A program made the translations under genes and the position numbers. A DNA stretch of 64,000 nucleotides from positions 29,430,474-29,494,473 of the forward strand of contig CM028325.1 of assembly GCA_016647705.1 (NCBI GenBank). The letters run 5' to 3'. The notes under the pieces are model-generated. The model saw only the letters and a program-made list of their open reading frames with translations. It was not told the origin of the DNA and did not search any database. The number at the start of each line of letters is the position of its first letter. Positions within the stretch are counted from its first letter, which is position 1. Of the stretch, positions 1-11,514 are shown one piece after another. Source of the stretch: Eucommia ulmoides. Its lineage: Eukaryota; Streptophyta; Magnoliopsida; Garryales; Eucommiaceae.

Positions 1-914
1 CACAAGATTGGAATCAAGAAGATCAAAATTGAGATTGAAGACCTAAACCTCTTCGCCAAATCTATTTTTTTTCTTCTTCTCTCATTTTGTTACTTTTTGT
101 ATATGCTAAATCTGAGATTTGTGATTGTCTTTCTAGTACGATACATGAGTTCTTGTTTGAATAATACTACATTTATTTTGATGAACAATATGATCGCGCT
201 CGGCTAAATCACCCATTTTTAAGGGGTGTTGAATGAATTGTTGAATCATGTTATAAAATCCTAAGATGTTGTTAATTGAATTTCTATTTACATCATTTGT
301 ATTTCTTATGATTATTGGCTAATTTATATGAAAAATAAATTGGATATCCTAGATGTATAAAATTATGCATTCGAGATGTGATAATTTTATGTATTGAAAT
401 AGAAGATACAACCCTGATTATATCAAGTGTAAGAGGCTAATATAAACTGGGTAGTCATTGGATAGGAAAAACAAAATGATCGGATAATTAGTTGAGTTGA
501 ATAGAAATATTGACTCAAATAATTATACAAATTATCTCATTTCTTATTCGAGAGGTGGAAATGAGGTTAATTCAATCACCCACGGCTAATGATTGAACAT
601 GAAATCAATTAACAACTGTAAGGATCAGTATAGTTCAACAAATAAATTCAACATCCCTGTAGAATCTTAATTCCATTGAAGTCTATTTTTATTTTATTTT
701 TTTGATAAATTTGTTAACATTTGATATTTAATAGTTAATCAAAATTCTCTTGAAATCATCATTAATAGCTTAAATAAAATTAGGTCATTTTAATTGCGGT
801 ACTTAGCTAATTTCTCATTATAAATCCCTGTGAAGACGATACTCACTAACTCACTTTATTACTTGTTCCACCTCGTACACTTACGGATAATCAATAGCAA
901 TAGAATTCGTAACA
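1..914 (+). repeat. 5' LTR of element A (right two-thirds in window)
   Basis: Bases 1-914 align with 32530-33434, the last 905 bases of the 3' LTR, with scattered differences and small indels. Both copies end in the same GAATTCG(T/C)AACA. The window opens at about LTR position 456. The end is fixed by the primer-binding site a few bases downstream. Confidence 0.9.
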
Positions 915-921
915 AGTTTTT

Positions 922-939
922 TGGCGCCGTTACCGGGGA
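922..939 (+). other. Primer-binding site of element A, tRNA-Asp type
   Basis: Eighteen bases match the complement of the 3' end of plant tRNA-Asp (TGGCGCCGTTGCCGGGGA) with one mismatch. They lie seven bases behind the 5' LTR. This primer is characteristic of the Athila/Tat branch of plant Ty3/gypsy elements (family knowledge). Confidence 0.93.
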
Positions 940-944
940 TTGAG
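940..944. repeat. Target site duplication TTGAG flanking element B (partner 12710-12714)
   Basis: TTGAG stands directly before the first TG of B at 945 and again directly after B's last CA at 12709. The duplicated bases lie in A's leader just behind the primer site. This shows that B is a single insertion and that the gag reading on from 12715 belongs to A. Confidence 0.9.
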
Positions 945-1165
945 TGATAGGTTGAAAATACCTATCTATTTTTCTAAGTTGAATTGAGTAGTTTTTGAGT
1001 ATTTTAGTAATATTTGATTGTGTTTATATTCGTTTTGAGTAAATCAGGTGTAGGGACGTAATTGATTGATAATCAAGTAAAACAGTGGGAAAACGGTAGA
1101 AAAACGATGAAGAGGATCAAAAGTTCAATGCAACAGTTTCACCGCTGCAGCGGTAAAACAATAGA
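945..1165 (+). repeat. 5' LTR sequence of element B
   Basis: Aligns with the start of B's 3' LTR (11515-11740) at about 88% identity by eye; most differences are C/T and G/A transitions. It begins TGATAGGTTG and includes one perfect 14-base palindrome at 1141-1154 (ACCGCTGCAGCGGT). Confidence 0.8.
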
Positions 1166-1304
1166 GAGTGGCCAAACTTTCTGGTCGGTCACAAGCCGCA
1201 ACCATAACGTGGGTTGAAAGAGGAAATGGTACCACCTCTTTCGACCAACTAACCGCGAATAAAGCCTATTGGTTGTTGGAAGACATGGCTGAATTTGATT
1301 TTCA

Positions 1305-1754
1305 GTGTTGGAATTATTCAATAAGCTACAAAAGCTTGGGGATAGTTTCACCATCATAGGACCATGGATTGACACTCCCGCTCAAGATATGGAGTCTTCC
1401 CCCCTGGAGAAAATGTTAGCTGAATTTATGGGGGAGACTCAGGCATTTTGGAGGGAACCAAATGACAGGATCAATACACACGAGGATCGTCTCGAAAATA
1501 TTGAGACTGTCTACACCAAAATCAATGCGACCGTAATGTCTCTTCAGACGCAAATCAGTCATCTTATCTACTTAATTGTGGTCGAGTCAGACGTGGTGGC
1601 ACTGAGAGACACAAATGCCACATGCATTAAAAGCGACCATGAGGAACCGAAAACGAGCGGATGGAGTTTAGGAGAGTTCAACTTTGATTATTCAAATGAG
1701 ACAGGAACCCAAGTATGGATCGACGATTGTGATTCATCACTATTGGAGATCTAA
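1305..1754 (+). pseudogene. gag remnant, Athila-type (element B or C1)
   Basis: An open stretch of 149 codons. Its middle part (LEKMLAEFMGE, then RLENIE, then INATVMSLQTQISHL) matches the back part of A's gag near 13600-13800, which reads LPLEDILATFMS, QLENIE and INATIKSLETRIDQL. In Athila-type gag this helical part precedes the conserved LRSG motif. The assignment to B or C1 is open because C1's left end is not clear. It is a fossil coding fragment, not a host gene. Confidence 0.7.
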
Positions 1755-1759
1755 ATTAT

Positions 1760-2921
1760 GATGCCACCATCGATCCCAAACGATCACATCTACGAGGATT
1801 CGATGTGGCTCACTTATTTTTCGCGTCCATTAGCAACGTTCTTTCATGCCCACCAAGTATATGAGCCGGTAGGGAGTCGAGTTGAAAGCTCGGGCCAGTC
1901 AGAGTCAAATCTCGCAGTCTTGAGGGTATTATGAATCAAGACCCATATGTGGTATTGTACGACACTTATTATGGGCGGAAGACGCTCTTTGACGAGCACT
2001 TCTCCATTTCGGGCCGAGGACAATAAACCACGCCCTTCTTGGGAGGCAACCCAAGTAAAAAATAATTAGATCCATCACTGCCGACTTGATTCGAAGGCAA
2101 GATTCTCTTGCCTCCCAGGTACGTGTTCTAAATCTCATTCGTCAGTATGCTTTATTTCATATGTTAAGATTGATGATTAGGATATTCTGGACACTGACTG
2201 TTTTAAGTTCGGGGGTGATGTGTAGTATGTTAGTATGTTTAAATGTTGTTTAATTTATTGTGTGCATGTTTGTTTAGTGTAGAATGTGTTTATATTTGTT
2301 GTTGTTGCATGTTGAGTTTTGTGTTTATCTGGGCCACAACCCGATGATGATATTACCCCTGGTGGTTTTCAAGGTCAAAGGTAATGCCCATTCATATGTG
2401 TTCTGTGTGTTTGACAATGCGTTTTGGTAAAAGTTATTGTAGATCCTAATTTGCACAAACACGTAGACTCAATGTATAGTTATTCAATTGATTTGAGGCT
2501 AATTATTGATTAGCCAAACTCATGACAATTTAAGGATTCTAGAACCTAATTGAAGGGAAATTTGAGACAAAATCCTAGGCGAGGTAGTTTAGGAGATGTG
2601 ATTTAAACATTCATTTGATCGCTTGGATAGCTATATTATTGAGTTTAGCACACACACGTTGAAAGATCTAGAATTGTGTTTACCATTATTGAATGTTAAA
2701 ATTCTAGAACACCACATGATGCATTTTACCACCTGAACTCGATATGATTGGGGGTTGTTGAGGGTAAATATTTTGGTCGATAGCTAAATTCAAAACTCAC
2801 ATATCGTTATGTTTAGATTGTTTGTGTTTAGGTTATTCATGTTACTTAATTTCGTTGTGTTTTTTTATTTTAGTGTGAGTGTTTCGCTCGAGGACTAGCA
2901 AAATTCTAGTTTAAAGGTATT
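1760..2921 (+). other. Element C1, internal 3' part (post-pol and 3' untranslated remnants)
   Basis: Two short landmarks of Athila elements are visible. TTGGGAGGCAACCCAAG near 2038 is the word that follows pol in these elements (compare 17880), and CCTCCCAGGTACG near 2114 is the word that closes the env-like region (compare 8487 and 30664). From about 2190 the sequence is homologous to B's 3' untranslated region (10230-11514), ending in CGAGGACTAGCAAAATTCTAG and a purine run before the LTR. The left limit is uncertain by a few hundred bases. Confidence 0.65.
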
Positions 2922-4289
2922 TGATAGGTGTAATTTGTCTATTTATTCCCAAACTGATTTTGGTAGTTTTTGAGTATTTTTATAGAGTTTTATCGTGTTT
3001 TAACACGTTTTTATTTATTTTGTCTTAAATTAGGCATTTGGGGTGAAAAATGATTAAAATGGTCTATGAACGATCAAAGCGGTAGAAGAACAGTGGAGTA
3101 AAAGAGTAAAAACGGCCAAATCCAAAGCCTGCATCCATCGCTGTAGAGGTGGACCACCGCTACAGCAGTAAAAATACAGAGAGTTTGCTGAAGCTCCACT
3201 GCTGCAACGGTCAAAATGCAGAGAACTCCACCGCTGCAGCGGTCAACTGTCAAAAATCCTACCAATCTATCTACTGCTATAGCGGTGATCCCACCACTGC
3301 AGAGGTTACTCTGCAGATTTTTAAGATATTTTAGGATATTTTGAAATATTTAAAATCCTATAAATATTGTCCCTATTCTCCCCCAAACAATAATTGACGT
3401 TTTTTGGAGTCTTGAGAGCTCCAAGGCCATTCGACGAATAGAAGATCACCAGGAGAAGAAGGAGGAAGCATTCTCGGGGCGATTTTAGCGACGGATCTTC
3501 GGATAATGGCTAGTCTCCTCATTTTTCTCTTAGATTTGGTTGAATGTTTGTATATGTTTAGCGTAGTTCTTATTATATATTTGGTTAGGGTCATGTATAG
3601 CTAAACATATATTGTCTAGGGATCGATGTACTTATATAAAATCTATGTTTCGTTAATGGTTGTTCGTGTTTATCCGATTGTGTTTTTCGTTATTCTATAT
3701 TTATATACTTGTTAAGATATACAGAGAATACGGGGTTTAACACTCAGGAGAGGTAACCCCGGATTCGGACTAGGGTTTAAACACAACGCGACGATCTAAT
3801 AGCCCGAGATGGAGTTAGAAAGTGTGCAATCCGTGAGGTTGGGGTAAGACTTATGTGACCAAGTGTCATATAGATGCTCGAGAGGGACTTCGGCGTTGAC
3901 GCAAAGTCACATATTCATTTACTTTACACTCGAGAGAGGTAGTGAATGAGATTTTGATACCGAGATTGTCGAATAGGATGAACGTCATTAATGTAAACTA
4001 GATTGAAACGAACATGTTTAAGTGGACGAAGTTAATCCCTAGACAATAATTTCTCTTAAATGTCATACCACTATATTAGTATAATTAGTTTAATTAACTT
4101 AGTTTTGTATATAATTATTATAAAAACTACATTTTTATCGCCTAAATAAAGTTCGGTTATGATAATCGCGGTACTCAATGACCGTCTAATCCAATCTATG
4201 TGGATACGACAACCCTAACTCTCGTAATCTATACTAAAATTTGACCCATGCACTTTCGGTGAAAGTAACTACGTATTTACGTGCTACCA
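2922..4289 (+). repeat. 3' LTR of element C1 (LTR family C)
   Basis: Begins TGATAGGTGTAA after a purine run and ends ...GTGCTACCA. The same family is seen at 8549-9910 (antisense), 28601-30282 and 47754-49176 (antisense). It holds an array of 14-base palindromes at 3137-3306 and a conserved block at about 3725-3965 with words such as CGAGAGAGGTAGTGA. Immediately downstream, pol of B is read from 4290. Confidence 0.85.
3137..3306. repeat. Paired-palindrome array in LTR C1
   Basis: Seven copies of an ACCGCTGCAGCGGT-type 14-mer start at 3137, 3156, 3198, 3230, 3273 and 3293, plus weaker relatives. The copy at 3230-3243 is perfect. Two neighbouring pairs are 19-20 bp apart. One core is TATA instead of TGCA, still self-complementary. 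Confidence 0.8.
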
Positions 4290-6230
4290 ATAGTCTTAGG
4301 TCATCAAGTCTCTTCTAAGGGGCTTGAGGTGGACCGATCCAAGATTGAAACAAGCGAGAAACTTCCACCTCCGATCAATGTTGAAGGGAGTTCGAAGCTT
4401 CTTGGGCCATGTCGGCTTCTATCGGTGTTTTATCAAAGATTTCGCAAAGTTGGTAATGCCGTTATGCCATTTGCTCAAGAATGAATCCCTATTCGATTTT
4501 GATGACGCTTGCTTAGAAGCTTTCAATGCAATGAAAGAGAAGTTGATCACGGCTCCTATAATAGTCGCTCCAGATTGGAACGAGCCATTTGAAATAATGT
4601 GCGATGCTAGCGACTATGCGGTTAGAGCGGTTTTAGGCCAACGCAAGGAGAATATCTTCCCATCTATCTGTTATACAAGCAAGATATTGAATGATGCCGA
4701 GGAGAATTATACCACAACCAAGAAAAAGATATTGGTTGTTGTCTTTGCTTGTGATAAGTTCTAGTCCTACATTATAGGATCCAAAGTGATCGTCCATACG
4801 GATTATGTTGCCATCCGATACTTATTCGCCAAGAAAGTTGCCAAACCGCGTCTAATTAGGTGGATTATCTTGTTACAAGAGTTTGATGCGGAAATCAGAG
4901 ATAAAAAGGGGGAGAGAGAACATAGTTGTTGATTATTTGTCACGGCCTGTGCAAGACGACATTGATGATGAGTCCTGTATCATGGAGGTATTCTCGGATG
5001 AGCAATTATTTAAAGTTGACACCAAACTTCCATGGTTCACTGATATCATCAAATTTCTAGCATGCAAAGTGTTGCCGTCGGATCTTTCAAGTACCTATAG
5101 GAAGAAATTCCTATTCGATTCGAGGCATTATATATGGGACGAGCCGTTGTTGTTCAAGAAGTGTGATGACCAAGTGATCTGGAGATATGTTCCAAAAGAA
5201 GAAATGGCTTGTATTCTATACTATTTTCATTCATCACCATGTGGTAGACAGTTTGGAGAGATGCAAACGGCCGCTAAAGTGCTTCAGTCATGTTTTTACT
5301 GGCCGAAATTATTTCGTGATGCTTATGCTTTTGTGAAAACCTGCGATCGATGCCAACGGGTTGGTAACATATCAAGAAGGCATGAATTTCCGCTGACGTC
5401 CATTCTTGAATTAGAACTATTTGATGTGTATGGTATTAACTTCACGGGGCCGTTTCCGCCGTCTTTCGGTCAAGAGTACATTCTACTGGCGGTGGATTAC
5501 GTGTCCAAATGGGTCGAAGCTATGGTAATGCCTACTAATGATGCCAAGGTGATTTTGAAGTTCCTTCAGAAGAATATCATGACACGGTTCGGGACACCTC
5601 GAGCCATTGTAACAAAATGTTCAATACTTGGTAACAAAGTATGGGGTAAGGCATAAGGTGGTGCTACCATACCATCCATAGACAAACGGCTAAGCCGAAG
5701 TGTCAAACTATAAGATCCAACAAGTTCTGGAAAAGACAGTTCATTCTAATCGCAGAGATTGGGCGGTGAAGTTGGATGATGCGTGATGGGCACACCACAC
5801 GACCTTCAAGACACTGATCGGCATGTCGCCATATCGGTTGGTGTTTGGTAAGGCATGTCACTTGCTCATGGAGTTAGAGCACCATGCCTAATGGGCGATC
5901 AAGAAATTGAATTTCGATCTTAATGCTTCGGGTGACCAACGTCTCCTCCAACTCAACGAGAGGGAAGAATTCCAAAATGAAGCGTATGAAAACGCCAAGC
6001 TCTACAAAGATAAAACGAAGAAGTGGCATGACAAGAAAATAGTCAGGAGAGAGTTTAGCCTAGGCCAGCAAGTTCTGTTATTTAATTCTCGGCTGAGGCT
6101 CTTTCATGGAAAATTGAAGTCCCGATAGTCTGGACCGTTTCGGATCAAGCATGTATTTCCATTTAGCTCTGTCGAATTGGAAGGTGATGACGGATGCATT
6201 TTCCAAGTCAATGGGGGAGATAATTAAGCA
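4290..6230 (+). pseudogene. pol remnant of element B (RT end, RNase H, integrase)
   Basis: In order: the end of the RT thumb (VLGHQVSSKGLEVDRSKIE, about 4290-4345), the connection (HVGFYRCFIKDFAKLVMPLCHLLK), RNase H with the DWNEPFEIMCDASDYAV motif (about 4570-4780), the integrase zinc finger with HSSP...KTCDRCQRVGN (about 5225-5375), the integrase core beginning DVYGINFTGPFPPSFG with DYVSKWVEA (about 5420-5620), and the integrase C-terminal part ending near 6230 ([24 protein letters not shown]). Best relative in the window is pol of A at 15385-17840. The coding sequence is broken in several places. Confidence 0.88.
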
Positions 6231-6339
6231 TTACTTCAGAACGAAGAATAAGTTGTGGAGACTATCTCCCTTTTTGACGACTAGGATGAAATTTGCTAAG
6301 TCCAACTAGGGACGATAAATCAAGTATTTTTTTTTTATA

Positions 6340-7261
6340 TATAAAACTGAGGGTATGATGTTCGCCCGCCTTTTGATATTAAGTACTTTTGGAGGTTAGA
6401 ATGGTCTCAGAGCGTGTTTGGGGGTGATTGGAGAAGTTCGGATATTCGGGATAGTGTTTCGTTTATGAAAACGTTGAAAGTAGAGAAGTGGAAGCGAGTG
6501 GTGTCAAGCCTTGTTGAGAAAAATTGCAAAAAACAAGAAACACTTGCAAGGTTACCACCGTTGCAATGCCAGAATATCAGTAGACATTCTGGCGTTCCAC
6601 CGCTGCAGCGATGAGATAGCAGTATGCTCACTGGGCTATGACCACTGGAGCAGTGAACCCACCACTGCAGCAGTGACGCCCCTATTCTGATTTAAGGGGC
6701 GTCGCTTCATTAAACCGCCACAACCACCTTCCAAAAGCTCGAAACTTCTCAAAATTTTCCTCCCAAACCGTTTCCAAGTCCAAAATCCATCTTTCATTTT
6801 CTCAATCATAGATTTTCACCACAAATCATCCACCAAAAATCCATTTTCACCCACCAATTCGAGTTTCTAGGGTTTGAGGAACCAAATGGGCGATTTCTTC
6901 CATTTTCAACCAAAGGGCACTCAATTTTTCAATAAGTGGTTTTGAACCTACATTTAATGTTTATGTTGAAATCTTGAAGTGATTTGCATGTACATTACAA
7001 GAATGGTTGAATTTGGATTATTCTTATGAAACCCTAGAATGCCCATTTTGCGATTTCTATATGACATTATGTTTGTGGGTTGATTTTTGGTGAAGAACAT
7101 GTTGTTTAGGGATGGTTTAAGTGTGTGATGAAAGATTTGATGCCAAATTGTTGAAATCGTTGTGATTGGTATGTGCGCATTTGGGAAACTTTGTGTTCTT
7201 GGCAATTTGAGATTGTTAGGTTGAATTTTATTGTTCCATTGTGATTCGGTGGCTGTGTTTT
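6340..7261 (+). other. Non-coding stretch between pol and env-like region of B
   Basis: No convincing frame. It holds a palindrome cluster at 6557-6674 of the same ACCRCTGCAGCRGT type as B's LTRs. From 6690 a pyrimidine-rich leader-like sequence (many CCAAA, CACC and TTTTC runs) runs to the env-like region. The position matches 17860-18928 in A. Confidence 0.6.
6557..6674. repeat. Paired palindromes upstream of B's env-like region
   Basis: ACCGTTGCAATGCC at 6557, ACCGCTGCAGCGAT at 6599, ACCACTGGAGCAGT at 6641 and ACCACTGCAGCAGT at 6661. The last two start 20 bp apart and successive units are 42 bp apart. The flavour matches B's own LTR copies at 11710 and 11730. Confidence 0.75.
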
Positions 7262-8545
7262 GTGTCTTGAATTGATAGGGACAATACCTAAAATAGCCGC
7301 CGCCAAACGACCAAGAGGAAAGGGATCCGGTTCCCAATTCGGTGGTCCCGCTTCTGACTTCGACTCAGCCCGTTTCGTTTCCAAACAAGCTGAAGAGCAT
7401 TTTAATCTATTCGAGTATAAGTGGGCTTGCATTCGACAACGTGGGTTTGTGTCCTTCGACGATATTCCGACTGAGTTTTCGAACGTAATAAGAAGTCAAG
7501 GTTGGGAGCAGTTTTGCCAAACACCACCCCTGGGCGATGTTGCTCTAGTCCGGGAATTTTATGCAAACATAGTTGAAGCTTAGAACAACCGGACCAGGGG
7601 TTAGACATGTCCAATAATATTTGGTCCAGAAAGAATCAATGAAGTTTTAGGGTTGGTTGCTCCGGTGAGACCTTGAGGCGCGAATGAAGATAGAGAACCA
7701 AACCTAAATATAGTCATCCAGGCCCTAACCACTGGTAATGTCGAATAGACACATATTGGGCCGGGTCTCGCCAACGTTCCATCAAAGTTCTTGAATCCAA
7801 TCCCGAAGATTTGGCACCACTTTATTTGCTCAAGCCTCCTCCCGACTCTCACTTATCCGACGTCTCAAAAGACCATGCTATAACCCTTTATGCTATTTAG
7901 ATGGGAAAGCCGTTGAATATGGGGTTCCTCATCTAAGCGTCAATTCTACATGACGTCCAAACCACAAAGGCCGGTTTGCCCTTCCCGACACTTCTCACTG
8001 AACCTTTTAGGAGGGCCGGTGTGGTGATCTCTAGGGATATCCCTTGTATCTCTGTCAAACCTCTGGATCCCCCAATAATGAATCGGATATGGAAAGGCAA
8101 GGTACAAGGCCCGGGAGAACCAAAAGAAAGGCCAGAAGAAGAAAAAACAAGGTCGTCTGAGGCCCAAGTTCCAGAGGTTCCCAGCCACCCAACGATCACA
8201 TTAGATGGACTTCATCAAGAGAGTCAGGCTCTTCGAATGGACGCCGCCATTCTTTACCACGAGCAGTATAATATCTGAAATAAAAATGCCGAACTCTGGA
8301 TATTCTTGGACCAATATCTTCACCAGTCGGATCAAGTTCAACAGTATTTTGGCGCTCAGGCCGGCTACGATATGAGCGGCTTCCAGCCAATGCTGCCATT
8401 TCCGCTACACCTATTACAACTGCCACATAATCCATTTCGTCGTAACGGTGACGGAGACAACATCCATCTAGGTGGACAATCTCACTTCCCAGGTATGTGT
8501 TCGGTACCCATTATTATCATCATTGCTATATATTGCTATTGGGTA
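7262..8545 (+). pseudogene. env-like region of element B (plant Athila 'transposon protein' domain)
   Basis: Near 7300-7580 it reads KRPRGKGSGS, RFVSKQAEEHFNLFEYKWACIRQRGFVSFDD and LGDVALVREFYAN, which fits the plant-specific domain encoded downstream of pol in Athila-type elements (annotated as putative plant transposon protein). Later parts at about 7976-8280 and 8306-8500 are proline- and glutamine-rich, ending near the CTTCCCAGGTATG word at 8486. Called env-like by position only; no surface glycoprotein features are visible. It is a fossil with several breaks. Confidence 0.7.
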
Positions 8546-8548
8546 CGC

Positions 8549-9910
8549 TGATGAGTCAGTGTTGACACTACCTAGTTTCACCGCAAGTGTACTGGTCAAG
8601 TTTTAGTATAATGGGAAGAAAAATGGTTGTCGTATCCACAGGGATTGGTTGAGATTATCATTCAGTACCGTAATTATCATAACCCAACTTTATTTAGACG
8701 ACAAAAATATGTTTTGTTTATAAATATAAATACTAAATTAAAATACTAATTAATCTAATTAAACTAATTAATATTATATTGAGACGTTTAGGAGAATGAA
8801 TTATCTAGGGATTACTTCATTTACTTAAACGTACTTGGTTTTGTTTAGTTAACAATAACGGTATTCGACCTATCCGACAATTCACTCCCTCTCTTCTCGA
8901 CTGTAAAGTGAATGAATATGTGACTTTGCGTTAACATTGAAGTCCCCCTCTAGCATTTTTTAGAGCACATAGTCACATGAGTCTTGCCCCAACGTCATGG
9001 ATTACATACCTTCTAACACCCTCCCGGGTCATCAGATCATCACGTTGTGTTTAATCCTAGTCCGAATTCGGGGTTACCTCTCCCGAGTGTCAAACTCTAA
9101 TTTCTCAATATATCTAAGTAAGCATATAAACATGACCAAACGGTAAACACAATCGAATAGTGAAAAACAACCGTTAAAGAAACATCATTCAAATAAACGA
9201 CATTTTCATAAATTACATTAATCCCATAGATAATCCATGTTTAGCTCATGGCCATAACCGTTTATACAACAAGAATCGAGCTAAACATGCTCAAACAATA
9301 AACCGCAGTTAAGAAATGAAGAGAGAAATGAAAGAAACTAGCTTGGTCCGAAGATTTGACGCTAAAATCGCTTCGAGATCGCTTCTCATTCTTTGCTTTG
9401 TGTTCTTCTCCTTTGGGTTTGGATGAACTCTCCCCAAAAACACTCTCAAAATATTCTAATATACATGAGCTCCCTTATGAAGTATAATCTCCGAACAATG
9501 GAGGAGAGAAGATATGGGCTCAAAAATATCTAAAAATGTAGTTTACAGGTACAGGGGTCACCGCTGCACCGGTGGTTCATCAGTGAGCATCCTATTGTTT
9601 CACCACTACAGCGATGGCCTGACCGCTGCGGTGGTAAACGTTTTGTACTCCCAGTAGTTTCACCGCTGCAACGGTGGCTTAACCGCTGCAGTGGTGGGCT
9701 ATAGTTGTAGGATTTGCTCTTTTTACTCGTTCTTCCACCGCCGTTCCACCGATTTGATCGTTTATGGACCGTTTTCATCTCTTTTTGCCCCCAAACACCT
9801 GATTTATACAAAAACGCATAGAAACGTATTAAAACATATTAAAACGCTATAAAAATACTCAAAAACTACCAAAACCAGTTTGGAAATAAATAGATAAATT
9901 ACACCTATCA
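8549..9910 (-). repeat. Solo LTR C2 (family C), antisense inside element B
   Basis: On the minus strand it starts TGATAGGTGTAATTTATC at 9910 and runs through the palindrome array (9560-9695) and the conserved block (about 8870-9110) to the CTTGCGGTGAAACTAGG end. The far end is either 8549 or 8560, since both give a TG on the plus strand. I could not confirm a five-base duplication at either choice. No internal element sequence is attached, so it is a solo LTR, probably left by LTR-LTR recombination. Confidence 0.8.
9560..9695. repeat. Paired-palindrome array in solo LTR C2
   Basis: Fourteen-base palindromic words start at 9560, 9602, 9622, 9662 and 9682. The pairs 9602/9622 and 9662/9682 are exactly 20 bp apart, and the pairs repeat at 60 bp. 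Cores seen are TGCA, TACA and TGCG within ACCRC...GYGGT arms. Confidence 0.8.
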
Positions 9911-11514
9911 ACTGCTTAGTTCAAGTTTGGGGGGATGTATTTTGTTTTGTTATACCAAATGGTTAGTATGGATATGTATTTTTTTATTTTTATTTTTGTA
10001 TAATATTGGGATAGTTATGTTTAGTTTTTGTTATGGATGCTTTATGTATGTGTAGTGTTTATGCTTTGTAAACATTTTTATGTATGTTGTAGACTTAGTT
10101 TAAGTTACTTTTTAGTTTTTTCTTGTTTATGCATGTTGTGAATACCTAGTGTAGTGTATGTATGTTAGTGTATAGAGTTAGAATAGATATGTTTATGTAT
10201 GAAGTGGTAATTGTATGTTGAGTTGTTGAGTTCATCTGGGCCATTACTCGATGATAAAAATTATCCCCTAGCTATATATCGAGGTCGGGGGTAGTGTCCA
10301 TTCATGTGTGTTCTGTGTGCTTGGCATGTTGATTAGGTAAAAGTCATTTTGATCCTAAATCGCACGATCGCATAGACCCATTGTATAGTTATTCAAATGA
10401 TTTGACGTCGATTATTCAGTAATAAGTTCATGATAGATTTAAGGAATCTAGAACTTGATTGGGGAAAACTTGAGGCGAAATCTTAGGTGAAGTAGTTCAG
10501 GAGACATTATTTAGGCCTTCATTTTTATCGCCTGAGCCTTTGAAGCTTACCTTGTAAATTTTTTATCCCTCGTTACCCTGTCAAAGCCTATAGCCGTTTC
10601 AATTCTGAACATATATCAAATACCCTGGCCAATTAAAAAAAAATTCCAAACCATTGTCGCTGAGCCTAAGGCACAAATTGAGTGAAATCAAATTAGCAAT
10701 TGTTTATGCTACTTGAAGTAAGTGGATGGGTTTGGACGAAATTTTTATTGGTTTGGTATTAGTGTACTCGCTTGTTATTTTTCTATAGTATTCACACACC
10801 CCTTTAATTGTACAAATCAAATAAGTTTAGGGGTGTGGTTTCTTGTTTAAAAACAAAAAAAAAAAAAAACTATGTAAATATAGTTCTATTTCTAGTTTCT
10901 TTTGACAAGTGAGTAAAAAGTTCTTAAATGTTTGTTAAGGGTTGTGTTTTAAATGTTCGGGGTTATGAGAGTGAATGAGCGACAAGCGTTTGTGCCTCGA
11001 GTATCGTTGAATTATAACGGTCACCTATTTTCTATTCCTGAGATACCCTTAGCCATTTTCCAAAAACCTAACCAAGCCTTATTGATCTTTTTGAACTTCC
11101 AAACCTACATTAGTGGAGAGTAGAACTCAATCAAGCAAATGGACTTCCCAATTCTTTACAATTTAAGTCATGAGCTTAGTTACTGAATAATATAATCCGG
11201 TGTTTGGATAGTCGTATGTTTGAGTTTTCACGCACACACTTTGAATGGATCTAGAATGGCCTTTACTGACATCGAGTGTTGAAATTCTAGAACACCAGAT
11301 GGTGTGTTTTGTTCTTGAACTTGATCTGATTAGGGGCCGTTGAGGGAAAAACATTTTGGTTTCTTATTTGAACTTCGAACTCGCATGCCGTCACTTCTCA
11401 TTCATTTATGTTTTTTTTGTTTAGTATTATAATTGGTTAATTAGTAGTGTTATTTTATTTTAATGTTAGAGTGTTTTGCTCGAGGACTAGCAAAATTCTA
11501 AGTTTTGGGGTATT
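9911..11514 (+). other. 3' untranslated region and polypurine tract of element B
   Basis: Non-coding T-rich sequence that picks up after C2 with TTCAAGTTTGGGGGG, as in other Athila elements after the env-like region. It is homologous to 2190-2921 (C1) and 30700-32059 (A), for example CTAGAACTTGATTGGGGAAA near 10448. It ends with TCGAGGACTAGCAAAATTC and the purine run 11499-11510 that primes plus-strand synthesis. An A-run lies at 10852-10869. Confidence 0.75.

Noticed and set aside
4281-5656. Pol-like reading as a host gene
   Set aside because: RNase H and integrase motifs match A's pol closely; it is part of element B.
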